A DNA stretch of 64,000 bases from Pseudomonas sp. LFM046 (GTDB lineage: Bacteria; Pseudomonadota; Gammaproteobacteria; Pseudomonadales; Pseudomonadaceae). Position numbers and translations under genes: made by a program. The notes under the pieces were generated by a model, which was given only the letters and a program-made list of their open reading frames with translations, made no database searches and was not told the DNA's origin. This document shows positions 36,254 to 45,164 of the stretch, one piece after another (the first letter of the stretch is position 1; every line of letters begins with the position of its first letter). The stretch is taken from contig NZ_JYKO02000001.1 in the NCBI RefSeq assembly GCF_000949385.2, forward strand, positions 4,643,840 to 4,707,839. The letters are read 5' to 3'.

Positions 36254-37165
36254 ATGATGACCCTCCGCCAGATCCGCCATTTCATCGCCGTGGCCGAGAC
36301 CGGCTCCATCTCCGCCGCCGCCCAGGCGGTGTTCATCTCCCAGTCCACCCTGACCCTGGCCATCCAGCAACTGGAAGAGGAGATCGGTGTCAGCCTGTTC
36401 AACCGCCACGCCAAGGGCATGTCCCTGACCCACCAGGGCCACCAGTTCCTGCGCCAGGCGCACCTGATCCTGGCGACGGTGGAGAATGCCAAGCGCAGCC
36501 TGCAGCAGAGCACCGACCAGGTGGCCGGCAGCCTCACCATCGGCGTGACCAGCCTGGTGGCCGGCTACTACCTGGCCGACCTCATCACCCGTTTCCAGCG
36601 CGCCTACCCCAATGTGAAGACCCGCGTGGTAGAGGACGAACGCCCCTACATCGAGCACCTGCTGGTGAGCGGCGAAATCGACGTCGGCGTGCTGATCCTC
36701 TCCAACCTGGAAGACCGCCACGCCCTGCAGACCGAAGTGCTGACGCACTCGCCGCACCGGCTCTGGCTGCCGGCGCAGCACCCCCTGCTGGAGCGCGACA
36801 GCATCAGCCTGGCGGACGTGGCCGGGGAGCCGCTGATCCAACTCAACGCCGATGAGATGGGCCTGCACACCCAGCGCATCTGGTCCCGCGCCGGGCTGAC
36901 GCCCCAGGTCACCCTGCGCACCGCCTCGGTGGAAGCCGTGCGAAGCCTGGTGGCGGCGGGTCTCGGGCTATCCATCCAGCCAGACATGACCTACCGCCCC
37001 TGGTCCCTGGAAGGCGACATCATCGAAGCCCGCCCGCTGGTGGACCTGGGCGAGCCCCTGGACGTGGGCCTGGCCTGGCGCCGGGGCACCGCGCGCCCGG
37101 CGCTGGTCGACCCCTTCCTCACCGTGGCGCGGGAACAGCCGAACAACCGCAGGCTTTCGATTTAA
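36254..37165 (+). CDS. LysR family regulator, upstream of aldehyde dehydrogenase/ydc operon
   Basis: 303-residue LysR-type regulator of the CysB/NAC-like subgroup. HTH at residues 3-61 (LRQIRHFIAVAETGSISAAAQAV, SQSTLTLAIQQLEEEIG, outlined), then a two-lobed periplasmic-binding-protein-like sensor domain. It is on the same strand as, and 105 bp upstream of, the first aldehyde dehydrogenase gene, so it is the likely local regulator of the amine-uptake operon. Effector unknown; a polyamine or derived aldehyde/acid is plausible. Confidence 0.92.
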   Translation: MMTLRQIRHFIAVAETGSISAAAQAVFISQSTLTLAIQQLEEEIGVSLFNRHAKGMSLTHQGHQFLRQAHLILATVENAKRSLQQSTDQVAGSLTIGVTSLVAGYYLADLITRFQRAYPNVKTRVVEDERPYIEHLLVSGEIDVGVLILSNLEDRHALQTEVLTHSPHRLWLPAQHPLLERDSISLADVAGEPLIQLNADEMGLHTQRIWSRAGLTPQVTLRTASVEAVRSLVAAGLGLSIQPDMTYRPWSLEGDIIEARPLVDLGEPLDVGLAWRRGTARPALVDPFLTVAREQPNNRRLSI

Positions 37166-37170
37166 TCGAA
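37156..37170. promoter_or_regulatory. Palindrome TTCGAT-TTA-ATCGAA before the aldehyde dehydrogenase operon
   Basis: Perfect 6-bp inverted repeat with a 3-bp centre, overlapping the lysR TAA stop and about 100 bp before the dehydrogenase ATG. It is AT-rich, as is the following sequence. Candidate LysR-type operator for the downstream operon; the role is inferred. Confidence 0.45.
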
Positions 37171-37270
37171 CGCTGCTTTCAAAATTACGAATTTGTAGAC
37201 CTCAGTTCCGGCCTCTAGGCTCTCATCCCCATAAGCAGAGCCATGCCGGGCCCTCCCAAGGAGCACCGGG

Positions 37271-38773
37271 ATGACCACAGAACAACAAGAGAAGAAACGA
37301 GCCAGCAAGATGACCGGCGCCACCAGCACCCCGACCCTGCACACCGAACTGCTGATCGACGGCAAGCTCGTCATCGGCGAAGGACTGGTCGAACCGATCA
37401 TCAACCCCGCCAGCGGCGAGACCCTGGCGGCCATCGCCGAAGCCTCCATCGAGCAGGTGGAAACCGCCGTCACCGCCGCCCATCGCGCCTTCACCGGCTG
37501 GTCCCGCACCACCCCCGCGCAACGCTCCACCGCCCTGCTGGCCATCGCCGACGCCATCGAAAAGCGCGCTGAACAACTCTCCCGCCTGGAAGCCCTGAAC
37601 TGCGGCAAGCCACTGCACCTGGCGCGCCAGGACGACATCCCCGCCACGGCCGATGTGTTCCGTTTCTTCGCCGGCGCGGTGCGCTGCCAACAGGGCCAAC
37701 TGGCGGGCGAATACGTGCCCGGCCACACCAGCCTGGTGCGCCGCGACCCGGTGGGCGTGGTGGCCTCCATCGCACCCTGGAACTACCCGCTGATGATGGC
37801 GGCCTGGAAGATCGCCCCGGCGCTGGCCGCCGGCAATACCCTGATCTTCAAGCCCTCGGAACACACCCCGCTGTCCATCCTGGCCCTGGCGCCGGCGCTG
37901 GCCGACATCCTCCCGCCCGGCGTGATCAACATCCTCTGCGGCGGCGGCGATAGCGTCGGCAGCCAACTGGTGGGCCACCCGAAGGTGCGCATGGTGTCGC
38001 TCACCGGCGATATCGTCACCGGCCAGAAGATTCTCCAGACCGCCGCCCGCACCTTGAAGCGCACCCACCTGGAACTGGGCGGCAAGGCGCCGGTGATCGT
38101 CTGCAACGACGCCGACCTCGACGCCGTGGTCCAGGGCGTGCGCACCCACGGCTACTACAACGCCGGGCAGGACTGCACCGCCGCCTGCCGCATCTACGCC
38201 CAGGCCGGCATCCACGATCGCCTGGTCGCCGAGCTGGGCGAGGCCGTGGCGAGCCTGCGCTTCGCCCGCAAGCGCGACCAGGACAACGAAATAGGCCCGC
38301 TGATCAGCTCGCGCCAGCGCGACCGCGTGGCCAGCTTCGTCGAACGCGCCCTGGGCCAGCCCCATATCGAGCGGGTCACCGGCGCCGCCGTGCACTCCGG
38401 CGCGGGCTTCTACTACCAGCCCACCCTGCTGGCCGGCTGCAAGCAGCAGGACGAGATCGTCCAGCGCGAGGTCTTCGGCCCGGTGGTCACCGTCACCCGC
38501 TTCGACGACCTGGCCCAAGCCGTGGACTGGGCCAACGACTCCGAGTACGGCCTGGCCTCTTCGGTGTGGACGCAGAACCTGGACAAGGCCATGCAGGTGG
38601 CCGCACGGCTGCAATATGGCTGCACCTGGATCAACACCCATTTCATGCTGGCCAGCGAGATGCCCCACGGCGGGCTCAAGCGCTCCGGCTACGGCAAGGA
38701 CCTGTCCAGCGATTCGCTGCAGGACTACAGCGTGGTGCGCCACATCATGGCGCGCCACGGGAGCGACTTCTAA
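37271..38773 (+). CDS. Aldehyde dehydrogenase, gamma-aminobutyraldehyde-dehydrogenase-like paralogue
   Basis: 500-residue NAD(P)+-dependent aldehyde dehydrogenase. Catalytic Cys302 in [11 protein letters not shown], general-base Glu in LELGGKAPV, and the family stretch [14 protein letters not shown]. It is clearly paralogous to PatD at the far end of the same gene group (same tail pattern GCTWINTHFMLASEMPHGG). It has a longer N-terminus (MTTEQQEKKRASK), supported by AAGGAG seven bases before the ATG. It may oxidise a second amino-aldehyde, such as one from putrescine, cadaverine or an acetylated polyamine. A GC hairpin (38785-38797) follows. Confidence 0.92.
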   Translation: MTTEQQEKKRASKMTGATSTPTLHTELLIDGKLVIGEGLVEPIINPASGETLAAIAEASIEQVETAVTAAHRAFTGWSRTTPAQRSTALLAIADAIEKRAEQLSRLEALNCGKPLHLARQDDIPATADVFRFFAGAVRCQQGQLAGEYVPGHTSLVRRDPVGVVASIAPWNYPLMMAAWKIAPALAAGNTLIFKPSEHTPLSILALAPALADILPPGVINILCGGGDSVGSQLVGHPKVRMVSLTGDIVTGQKILQTAARTLKRTHLELGGKAPVIVCNDADLDAVVQGVRTHGYYNAGQDCTAACRIYAQAGIHDRLVAELGEAVASLRFARKRDQDNEIGPLISSRQRDRVASFVERALGQPHIERVTGAAVHSGAGFYYQPTLLAGCKQQDEIVQREVFGPVVTVTRFDDLAQAVDWANDSEYGLASSVWTQNLDKAMQVAARLQYGCTWINTHFMLASEMPHGGLKRSGYGKDLSSDSLQDYSVVRHIMARHGSDF

Positions 38774-38784
38774 GAAAACGATGA

Positions 38785-38797
38785 GGCCCGCCGGGCC
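38785..38797 (+). other. Short intercistronic hairpin
   Basis: GGCCC-GCC-GGGCC, 12 bases after the dehydrogenase stop and 52 bases before ydcS. Too short and without a T-run to be a convincing terminator; may modulate read-through. Confidence 0.4.
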
Positions 38798-38848
38798 GGC
38801 TGTACCTGCTTCAACTGCCCCGACCAATAACGACAAAGAGGGAACATC

Positions 38849-40000
38849 ATGTCCGTACGCAAAACCGCCCTGCTCAGCGCAGTGGCCACCGCCATCCTTG
38901 CCAGTGGCAGCCTGCAGGCCGCCGAAACCCTGAAACAGGTTGGCGCCGGCGAAGGCCAGCTCGACATCATCGCCTGGCCCGGCTACATCGAGCGCGGCGA
39001 GTCGGACAAGAACTACGACTGGGTGAGCCAGTTCGAGCAGGACACCGGCTGCAAGGTGAACGTGAAGACCGCCGCCACCTCCGACGAGATGGTCAGCCTG
39101 ATGGCCAAGGGCGGCTACGACCTGGTGACCGCTTCCGGTGACGCCTCCCTGCGCCTGATCTACGGCAAGCGCGTGCAGCCCATCAACCCGGACCTGATCC
39201 CCAACCTGAAGAACCTCGACCCGCGCCTGAAGGACGCCCCCTGGTTCACCGTCGACGGCAAGTCCTACGGCACCCCCTACCAGTGGGGGCCGAACCTGCT
39301 GATGTACAACACCAAGGCCTTCGCCAAGGCGCCGGACAGCTGGAGCGCGGTGTTCGAGCCGCAGCAACTGGCCGACGGCAAGGCCAACAAGGGCCGCGTG
39401 CAGGCCTACGACGGCCCGATCTACATCGCCGACGCCGCGCTCTACCTGAAGACCGCCAAGCCGGAACTGGGCATCCAGGACCCCTACCAGCTCACCGAGG
39501 AGCAGTACGCCGCCGTGCTGGACCTCCTGCGCAAGCAGCACAGCCTGGTGCACCGCTACTGGCACGACGCGACCGTGCAGATGAGCGACTTCAAGAACGA
39601 AGGCGTAGCCGCATCCAGCACCTGGGGCTACATGGCCAACACCCTGAAAGCCGAAGGCCAACCGGTTGCCACCGTGGTGCCGAAAGAAGGCGTCACCGGC
39701 TGGGCCGACACCACCATGCTGCACGTGGACGCCAAGCACCCGAGCTGCGCCTACAAATGGATGAACTGGTCGCTGGAGCCCAAGGTCCAGGGCGACGTCG
39801 CCGCCTGGTTCGGCTCCCTGCCCGCCGCCCCGGAAGGCTGCAAGGCCAGCGCCCTGCTCGGCGCCGAGGGCTGCGCCACCAACGGCTTCGACCAGTTCGA
39901 CAAGATCGCCTTCTGGAAAACCCCGCAGGCCGAGGGCGGCAAGTACGTTCCGTATAGCCGCTGGACGCAGGACTACATCGCGATCATGGGTGGTCGCTAA
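38849..40000 (+). CDS. ydcS: ABC transporter periplasmic substrate-binding protein YdcS
   Basis: 383-residue exported binding protein (signal peptide to about residue 25, cut near LQAAE). The mature protein matches E. coli YdcS in long stretches I recognise, such as DIIAWPGYIERG, TAATSDEMVSLM, GTPYQWGPNLLMYNTK and the C-terminus WTQDYIAIMGGR. It belongs to the PotD/PotF-like family and should deliver a polyamine-type ligand to YdcTUV. E. coli YdcS has also been linked to polyhydroxybutyrate. A 143-bp gap with a stable hairpin follows, which would favour excess binding protein over the membrane components. Confidence 0.95.
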   Translation: MSVRKTALLSAVATAILASGSLQAAETLKQVGAGEGQLDIIAWPGYIERGESDKNYDWVSQFEQDTGCKVNVKTAATSDEMVSLMAKGGYDLVTASGDASLRLIYGKRVQPINPDLIPNLKNLDPRLKDAPWFTVDGKSYGTPYQWGPNLLMYNTKAFAKAPDSWSAVFEPQQLADGKANKGRVQAYDGPIYIADAALYLKTAKPELGIQDPYQLTEEQYAAVLDLLRKQHSLVHRYWHDATVQMSDFKNEGVAASSTWGYMANTLKAEGQPVATVVPKEGVTGWADTTMLHVDAKHPSCAYKWMNWSLEPKVQGDVAAWFGSLPAAPEGCKASALLGAEGCATNGFDQFDKIAFWKTPQAEGGKYVPYSRWTQDYIAIMGGR

Positions 40001-40027
40001 CTCGCGCCGATCGCTCCCCAGAAGTCA

Positions 40028-40050
40028 CCCCTCTCCCTTCGGGAGAGGGG
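40028..40050 (+). other. Stable hairpin between ydcS and ydcT
   Basis: Ten-bp stem CCCCTCTCCC-TTC-GGGAGAGGGG without a T-run. Its place right after a binding-protein gene fits an mRNA 3' stabiliser or partial terminator, as known for other ABC importers. Sequence family shared with 21523 and 42956. Confidence 0.6.
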
Positions 40051-40143
40051 GCCAGTTCGTGCCCTATGCAATTCCCGCAGGGTCTCCAATTTCGAGGCCC
40101 CGCCCAAGTCATGCCTTTTTTCGCGTTACCGGAGCACCGCACT

Positions 40144-41169
40144 ATGACACTTGCTGTCCAGTTCACCCAGGTTTCCCGCCAGTTCGGCGAGGTCAAGGCC
40201 GTCGACCGGGTATCCATCGATATCAAGGACGGCGAGTTCTTCTCCATGCTCGGCCCCTCGGGCTCCGGCAAGACCACCTGCCTGCGCCTGATCGCCGGCT
40301 TCGAGCAGCCCACGGCGGGTTCCATCCGCATCCATGGCGAGGAGGCCGCTGGCCTGCCGCCCTACGAGCGCGACGTGAACACCGTGTTCCAGGACTACGC
40401 CCTGTTCCCCCACATGAACGTACGCGACAACGTCGCCTACGGCCTCAAGGTGAAAGGCGTGGCCAAAGCCGAGCGCCTGGCCCGCGCCGAGGAAGCCTTG
40501 GGCATGGTCGCCCTGGCCGGCTACGGCGACCGCAAGCCGGCGCAGCTCTCCGGCGGCCAGCGCCAGCGCGTGGCCCTGGCCCGTGCCCTGGTCAACCGGC
40601 CGCGCGTGCTGCTGCTGGACGAACCCCTGGGCGCCCTCGACCTCAAGCTGCGCGAGCAGATGCAGAGCGAGCTGAAGAAGCTCCAGCGCCAGCTCGGCAT
40701 CACCTTCATCTTCGTCACCCACGACCAGGGCGAAGCACTGTCCATGTCCGACCGCGTAGCCGTGTTCAACAAAGGCCGCATCGAACAGGTGGACACCCCG
40801 CGCAACCTCTACATGAAGCCGGCCACCCCCTTCGTCGCCGAGTTCGTCGGCACCTCCAACGTGCTGCGTGGCGACCTGGCGCGCCAGCTCACCGGCACCG
40901 GGCAGCCCTTCTCCATCCGCCCCGAGCACATCCGCTTCGCCCAGGGCGAGATCGGCGGCCACGAGGTGGAAATCCGTGGCCTGCTCCACGACATCCAGTA
41001 CCAGGGCGCCGCCACCCGCTACGAGATCCGCCTGGATAACGGCCAGAACCTCTGCGTCAGCCTGGCCAACAGCCAGTGGCAGGACGCCGCGCCGCTGCAC
41101 CAGCAGGGCCAGGTGGTCACCGCTCGCTGGGCACGCGACGCCATGGTCCAACTGGCCGAGGGTGTGTGA
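40144..41169 (+). CDS. ydcT: ABC transporter ATP-binding protein YdcT
   Basis: 341-residue ATPase of the PotA type: Walker A GPSGSGKTT, Q-loop, signature LSGGQRQRVALARAL, Walker B VLLLDEPLGALD, and H-loop FVTHDQGEA. A C-terminal TOBE-like regulatory domain covers about residues 265-341. The start MTLAVQFTQ at 40144 fits family length; the frame is open to 40066. It lies one base before the ydcU ATG (TGA-C-ATG), so translation is coupled. Confidence 0.95.
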   Translation: MTLAVQFTQVSRQFGEVKAVDRVSIDIKDGEFFSMLGPSGSGKTTCLRLIAGFEQPTAGSIRIHGEEAAGLPPYERDVNTVFQDYALFPHMNVRDNVAYGLKVKGVAKAERLARAEEALGMVALAGYGDRKPAQLSGGQRQRVALARALVNRPRVLLLDEPLGALDLKLREQMQSELKKLQRQLGITFIFVTHDQGEALSMSDRVAVFNKGRIEQVDTPRNLYMKPATPFVAEFVGTSNVLRGDLARQLTGTGQPFSIRPEHIRFAQGEIGGHEVEIRGLLHDIQYQGAATRYEIRLDNGQNLCVSLANSQWQDAAPLHQQGQVVTARWARDAMVQLAEGV

Positions 41170-41170
41170 C

Positions 41171-42121
41171 ATGGAACTGACCCTCAACGCCGAGCGGCCC
41201 CGCGCCGCCAACGGCCCGATGCGCAGGCTGTCAGGCCTGCTCTACCGCCGCCCGAGCCTGTACCTCTCGCTGCTGCTGGTGCCGCCGCTGCTGTGGTTCG
41301 GCGCCATCTACCTGGGCTCGCTGCTGACGCTGCTCTGGCAAGGCTTCTACACCTTCGACGACTTCACCATGTCGGTGTCGACGGACCTGACCCTGGCCAA
41401 CTTCGCCGCGCTGTTCCAGGCCGCCAACTTCGACATCATCCTGCGCACCCTGAGCATGGCGGTGGTCGTGTCCATCGCCAGCGCCGCCGTGGCCTTCCCC
41501 ATCGCCTACTACATGGCGCGCTACACCACGGGCAAGACCAAGGCGTTCTTCTACATCGCGGTGATGATGCCCATGTGGGCCAGCTACATCGTCAAGGCCT
41601 ACGCCTGGACCCTGCTGCTGGCCAAGGGCGGCGTGGTGATGTGGTTCGTCCAGGCCCTGCACCTCGAGCCGGTGCTGGAACTGCTGCTGGGCGTTCCCGG
41701 TGTGGGTGGCAGCACCCTGTCCACCTCCCACTTCGGCCGCTTCCTGGTGTTCGTGTACATCTGGCTGCCGTTCATGATCCTGCCGATCCAGGCTTCCCTG
41801 GAGCGCCTGCCGCCGTCCCTGCTGCAAGCCTCGGCGGACCTCGGTGCGCACCCGCGCCAGACCTTCATGCAGGTGATCCTGCCGCTGTCGGTGCCAGGCA
41901 TCGCCGCCGGTTCGATCTTCACCTTCAGCCTCACCCTGGGCGACTTCATCGTGCCGCAGCTGGTGGGCCCGCCCGGCTACTTCGTCGGCAGCATGGTCTA
42001 CGCCCAGCAGGGCGCCATCGGCAACATGCCCATGGCCGCCGCCTTCACCCTGGTGCCGATCGTGCTGATCGCCATCTACCTGTCCATCGTCAAACGTCTG
42101 GGGGCCTTCGATGCACTCTGA
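41171..42121 (+). CDS. ydcU: ABC transporter permease YdcU
   Basis: 316-residue inner-membrane permease of the PotB type. A cytoplasmic N-terminus of about 35 residues is followed by six predicted helices, starting [20 protein letters not shown], and the EAA-type coupling loop [21 protein letters not shown]. It pairs with YdcV. It overlaps ydcV by 11 bases. Confidence 0.94.
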   Translation: MELTLNAERPRAANGPMRRLSGLLYRRPSLYLSLLLVPPLLWFGAIYLGSLLTLLWQGFYTFDDFTMSVSTDLTLANFAALFQAANFDIILRTLSMAVVVSIASAAVAFPIAYYMARYTTGKTKAFFYIAVMMPMWASYIVKAYAWTLLLAKGGVVMWFVQALHLEPVLELLLGVPGVGGSTLSTSHFGRFLVFVYIWLPFMILPIQASLERLPPSLLQASADLGAHPRQTFMQVILPLSVPGIAAGSIFTFSLTLGDFIVPQLVGPPGYFVGSMVYAQQGAIGNMPMAAAFTLVPIVLIAIYLSIVKRLGAFDAL

Positions 42122-42917
42122 AAAAGCCTCCTGGGGCCTGAAAGCGGCTGCCTGGGGCGGGCTGGCATTCCTGCACATCCCGATCCTCATCATCTTCATG
42201 TACGCCTTCAACACCGAAGACGCCGCCTTCAGCTTCCCGCCGCAGGGCTTCACCCTGCACTGGTTCAGCGTCGCCTTCGGCCGCGCCGACGTGGTGGAAG
42301 CGATCAAGCTGTCGCTGCAGGTGGCGGTCATCGCCACCCTGATCGCCCTGGTGCTGGGCACCCTGGCCGCAGCCGCGCTGTACCGCCGCGACTTCTTCGG
42401 CAAGGAAGGCATCTCGCTGATGCTGATCCTGCCCATCGCCCTGCCCGGCATCATCACCGGCATCGCCCTGCTCTCGGCGTTCAAGGGGCTGGGTATCGAA
42501 CCGGGCTTGCTGACCATCGTCATCGGCCACGCCACCTTCTGCGTGGTGATCGTCCACAACAACGTGATCGCGCGCTTCCGCCGCACCTCCCACAGCCTCA
42601 TCGAAGCCTCGATGGACCTGGGCGCGGACGGCTGGCAGACCTTCCGCCACATCATCCTGCCGAACCTGGGCTCGGCCCTGCTGGCGGGCGGCATGCTGGC
42701 GTTCGCGCTGTCCTTCGACGAAATCATCGTCACCACCTTCACCGCCGGCCATGAACGCACCCTGCCGATCTGGCTGCTCAACCAGCTCAGCCGCCCGCGC
42801 GACGTCCCGGTGACCAACGTGGTGGCCATGCTGGTGATGCTGGTGACCATGCTGCCCATCCTTGCCGCCTACTACCTGACCAAGGGTGGCGAGAGCGTGG
42901 CGGGCAGCGGGAAGTAA
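42111..42917 (+). CDS. ydcV: ABC transporter permease YdcV
   Basis: 268-residue PotC-type permease with six helices. The first is [16 protein letters not shown]; the EAA loop is [21 protein letters not shown]. It forms the channel with YdcU. An 85-bp gap containing a hairpin (42956-42978) separates it from patD. Confidence 0.94.
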   Translation: MHSEKASWGLKAAAWGGLAFLHIPILIIFMYAFNTEDAAFSFPPQGFTLHWFSVAFGRADVVEAIKLSLQVAVIATLIALVLGTLAAAALYRRDFFGKEGISLMLILPIALPGIITGIALLSAFKGLGIEPGLLTIVIGHATFCVVIVHNNVIARFRRTSHSLIEASMDLGADGWQTFRHIILPNLGSALLAGGMLAFALSFDEIIVTTFTAGHERTLPIWLLNQLSRPRDVPVTNVVAMLVMLVTMLPILAAYYLTKGGESVAGSGK

Positions 42918-42955
42918 AACAGTTCCAGGCCCGAACACACCGAATTTCCCTCACG

Positions 42956-42978
42956 CCCTTCTCCACGATGGAGAGGGG
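42956..42978 (+). other. Hairpin between ydcV and patD
   Basis: CCCTTCTCCA-CGA-TGGAGAGGGG, a ten-pair stem with one G-T pair, 25 bases before the patD ATG. No T-run. Confidence 0.5.
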
Positions 42979-43002
42979 CTAGACCGAACGAGGACTCTGC
43001 CC

Positions 43003-44427
43003 ATGCAAACCAAACTCCTGATCAACGGCCAGCTCATTGCCGGTGAAGGCCCCAGCCTCGCCGTGCTCAACCCGTCCCTGGGCACCGCCCTGGTGGAAAT
43101 CGCCGAGGCCAGCCCGGCCCAGGTGGACGCCGCTGTGCGCGCCGCCGATGCCGCCTTCCCGGCCTGGTCCCAGACGTCGCCGAAGGACCGCGCCACCCTG
43201 CTGCTGAAGCTGGCCGAGCGCATCGACGCCCATGCCGAAGAACTGGCCCGCCTGGAATCCCAGAACTGCGGCAAGCCCTACGCCGCCGCCCTCAACGACG
43301 AGCTGCCGGCCATCGCCGACGTGTTCCGCTTCTTTGCCGGCGCCAGCCGCTGCATGAGTGGCTCCGCAGCGGGCGAGTACCTGCCCGGCCACACCTCGAT
43401 GATCCGCCGCGACCCGGTGGGCGTGGTGGCCTCGATCGCGCCCTGGAACTACCCGCTGATGATGGCGGCCTGGAAGCTGGGCCCGGCCCTGGCTGCCGGC
43501 AACACCGTGGTCCTGAAGCCCTCCGAGCAGACCCCGCTGACCGCCCTCAAGCTGGCCGAGTTCATCGCCGAGATCTTCCCCGCCGGCGTGGTGAACCTGG
43601 TGTTCGGGCGCGGCCCGAGCGTCGGTGAACCCCTGGTGACCCACCCGAAAGTACGCATGGTCTCCCTCACCGGTTCCGTCGCCACCGGTTCGCGGATCAT
43701 CGCCGGCACCGCCGACACCGTGAAACGCATGCACATGGAGCTGGGCGGCAAGGCCCCGGTGATCATCTTCGACGACGCCGACATCGACGCCGCCGTGGAA
43801 GGCATCCGCACCTTCGGCTTCTACAACGCCGGCCAGGACTGCACCGCCGCCTGCCGCATCTACGCGCAGAAAGGCATCTACGAGCAGTTCGTGGCCAAGC
43901 TGGGCGAAGCCGTGGGCAGCATCAAGACCGGCCTGCAGGACGACCCATCCACCGAGCTCGGCCCGCTGATCACCGAGCAGCACCTGCAGCGCGTCGAGGG
44001 CTTCGTCCAGCGCGCCAGCGCCGTGCCGCACATCCAGGTGGTCACCGGCGGTGCGCGCGTCGAAGGTCCGGGTTTCTTCTTCCAGCCCACGGTGCTCGCC
44101 GGTGCGCGCCAGGACGACGAAATCGTTCGCCGCGAAGTGTTCGGCCCGGTGGTCTCGGTCACCCAGTTCGACAGCGAAGAACAGGTTCTGGAATGGGCCA
44201 ACGACTCCGACTACGGCCTGGCCTCCTCCCTGTGGACCGCTGATGTCGGTCGCGCCCACCGCCTGTCCGCACGCCTGCAGTACGGCTGCACCTGGGTCAA
44301 CACTCATTTCATGCTGGTCAGCGAAATGCCCCACGGCGGCGTCAAGCACTCCGGCTACGGCAAGGACATGTCCATGTACGGGCTGGAGGACTACACCGCC
44401 ATTCGCCATGTGATGTTCAAGCACTGA
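43003..44427 (+). CDS. patD: Gamma-aminobutyraldehyde dehydrogenase
   Basis: 474 residues, the same length as E. coli PatD (YdcW) and closely matching it from LLINGQL at the start to the HVMFKH end. Catalytic Cys280 lies in [20 protein letters not shown] carries the general base. It oxidises 4-aminobutanal to GABA, the second step of transaminase-type putrescine breakdown. The first ATG of the open frame (42886) overlaps ydc[10 protein letters not shown] at 43003 is the true start. Gene order ydcSTUV-patD is as in E. coli. Confidence 0.95.
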   Translation: MQTKLLINGQLIAGEGPSLAVLNPSLGTALVEIAEASPAQVDAAVRAADAAFPAWSQTSPKDRATLLLKLAERIDAHAEELARLESQNCGKPYAAALNDELPAIADVFRFFAGASRCMSGSAAGEYLPGHTSMIRRDPVGVVASIAPWNYPLMMAAWKLGPALAAGNTVVLKPSEQTPLTALKLAEFIAEIFPAGVVNLVFGRGPSVGEPLVTHPKVRMVSLTGSVATGSRIIAGTADTVKRMHMELGGKAPVIIFDDADIDAAVEGIRTFGFYNAGQDCTAACRIYAQKGIYEQFVAKLGEAVGSIKTGLQDDPSTELGPLITEQHLQRVEGFVQRASAVPHIQVVTGGARVEGPGFFFQPTVLAGARQDDEIVRREVFGPVVSVTQFDSEEQVLEWANDSDYGLASSLWTADVGRAHRLSARLQYGCTWVNTHFMLVSEMPHGGVKHSGYGKDMSMYGLEDYTAIRHVMFKH

Positions 44428-44448
44428 CGGCCCAGCACCAGCGCACCG

Positions 44449-44548
44449 TTGTAGGGGCGATTTCAATCGCCAAGCAGGCCGCAGGGCTGCCCTGCGGCAT
44501 TGCCGGGGGCGACTGCGTTGCCCTTGGCGAATGAATTCGCCCCTACAG
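44449..44548. repeat. Long inverted pair of TTGTAGGGGCGA repeats
   Basis: Left unit TTGTAGGGGCGATTTCAATC (44449 on) and right unit GGCGAATGAATTCGCCCC then CTACAG (44526-44548) are inverted copies enclosing about 54 bp with further GC hairpins (GCAGGG/CCCTGC). It fills most of the 175-bp gap between patD and the NTF2-like gene and could end the ydc transcript. Confidence 0.75.
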
Positions 44549-44602
44549 GAAGAAATGCCCCACAGGAAGTAACCCCCGCTGCAACCACCAGGAGAACGAG
44601 CA

Positions 44603-45079
44603 ATGCGTAACACCTTGCGTAATTTCAGCTTCATCCTGCTTTGCGCCATGGCCGGGATGGCCCAGGCGGCCGACAGCGCCAAAGCCGTGGTCGACGGCTA
44701 CATGGCAGCCTGGAACGCCCACGATCCGGACAAGGCCGCCAGCTTCTTCGCCGAAGACGGGGTGTACTTCGACGCCACCGTCGGCACCCCGCAGAAAGGT
44801 CGTGCGGCGGCCCGCGACAATGTGATCAAGGTCTTCGTCGGTGCCGTGCCGGACCTGAAGTGGAAGATGACCAGCGAACCCATCGTCAGCGCCGACGGCA
44901 TTGCTTTCCAGTGGGAATTCTCCGGCACCAACAGCGGCCCCTGGAGCGCCGAGACCCCGGCCACCAACAAGCCGCTGAAATTCGAAGGCGTGAGCTTCGT
45001 GCGCATCAAGAACGGCAAGATCGTCTACCAGGGCGACTACTACGACGCGCTGGGCTTCAACAAGCAGCTCGGCTGGTAA
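44603..45079 (+). CDS. Exported NTF2-like/SnoaL-fold protein
   Basis: 158 residues with a signal peptide (LRNFSFILLCAMAGMAQAA) and one NTF2-fold domain of the SnoaL/ester-cyclase type (VVDGYMAAWNAHDPDKAASF, FFAEDGVYFD, GVSFVRIKNGKIVYQGDYYD). Such proteins bind or isomerise small hydrophobic molecules. It follows the ydc-patD genes on the same strand but is separated by a repeat hairpin, so cotranscription is uncertain. Role unknown. Confidence 0.87.
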   Translation: MRNTLRNFSFILLCAMAGMAQAADSAKAVVDGYMAAWNAHDPDKAASFFAEDGVYFDATVGTPQKGRAAARDNVIKVFVGAVPDLKWKMTSEPIVSADGIAFQWEFSGTNSGPWSAETPATNKPLKFEGVSFVRIKNGKIVYQGDYYDALGFNKQLGW

Positions 45080-45100
45080 TCCGGACGCTCCTGCCCGTAG

Positions 45101-45134
45101 CGCACCGAAGTCTCCGCACGGGGTTTCGGTGCGC
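45101..45134. repeat. GCGCACCGAA/TTTCGGTGCGC hairpin
   Basis: Ten-bp arms GCGCACCGAA and TTCGGTGCGC around about 13 bases, flanked by CGTAG and CCCTACGA. It sits between the convergent NTF2-like and cysteine-synthase-like genes and can terminate both. Confidence 0.6.
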
Positions 45135-45164
45135 ATGGCGCACCCTACGATCGAGGGCGACGGA

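Noticed and set aside
37223-39739. Open frame of 838 codons on the minus strand opposite the dehydrogenase and ydcS
   Set aside because: Antisense shadow in GC-rich DNA; composition is His/Gly/Gln-rich low-complexity and the plus strand encodes two well-recognised proteins.
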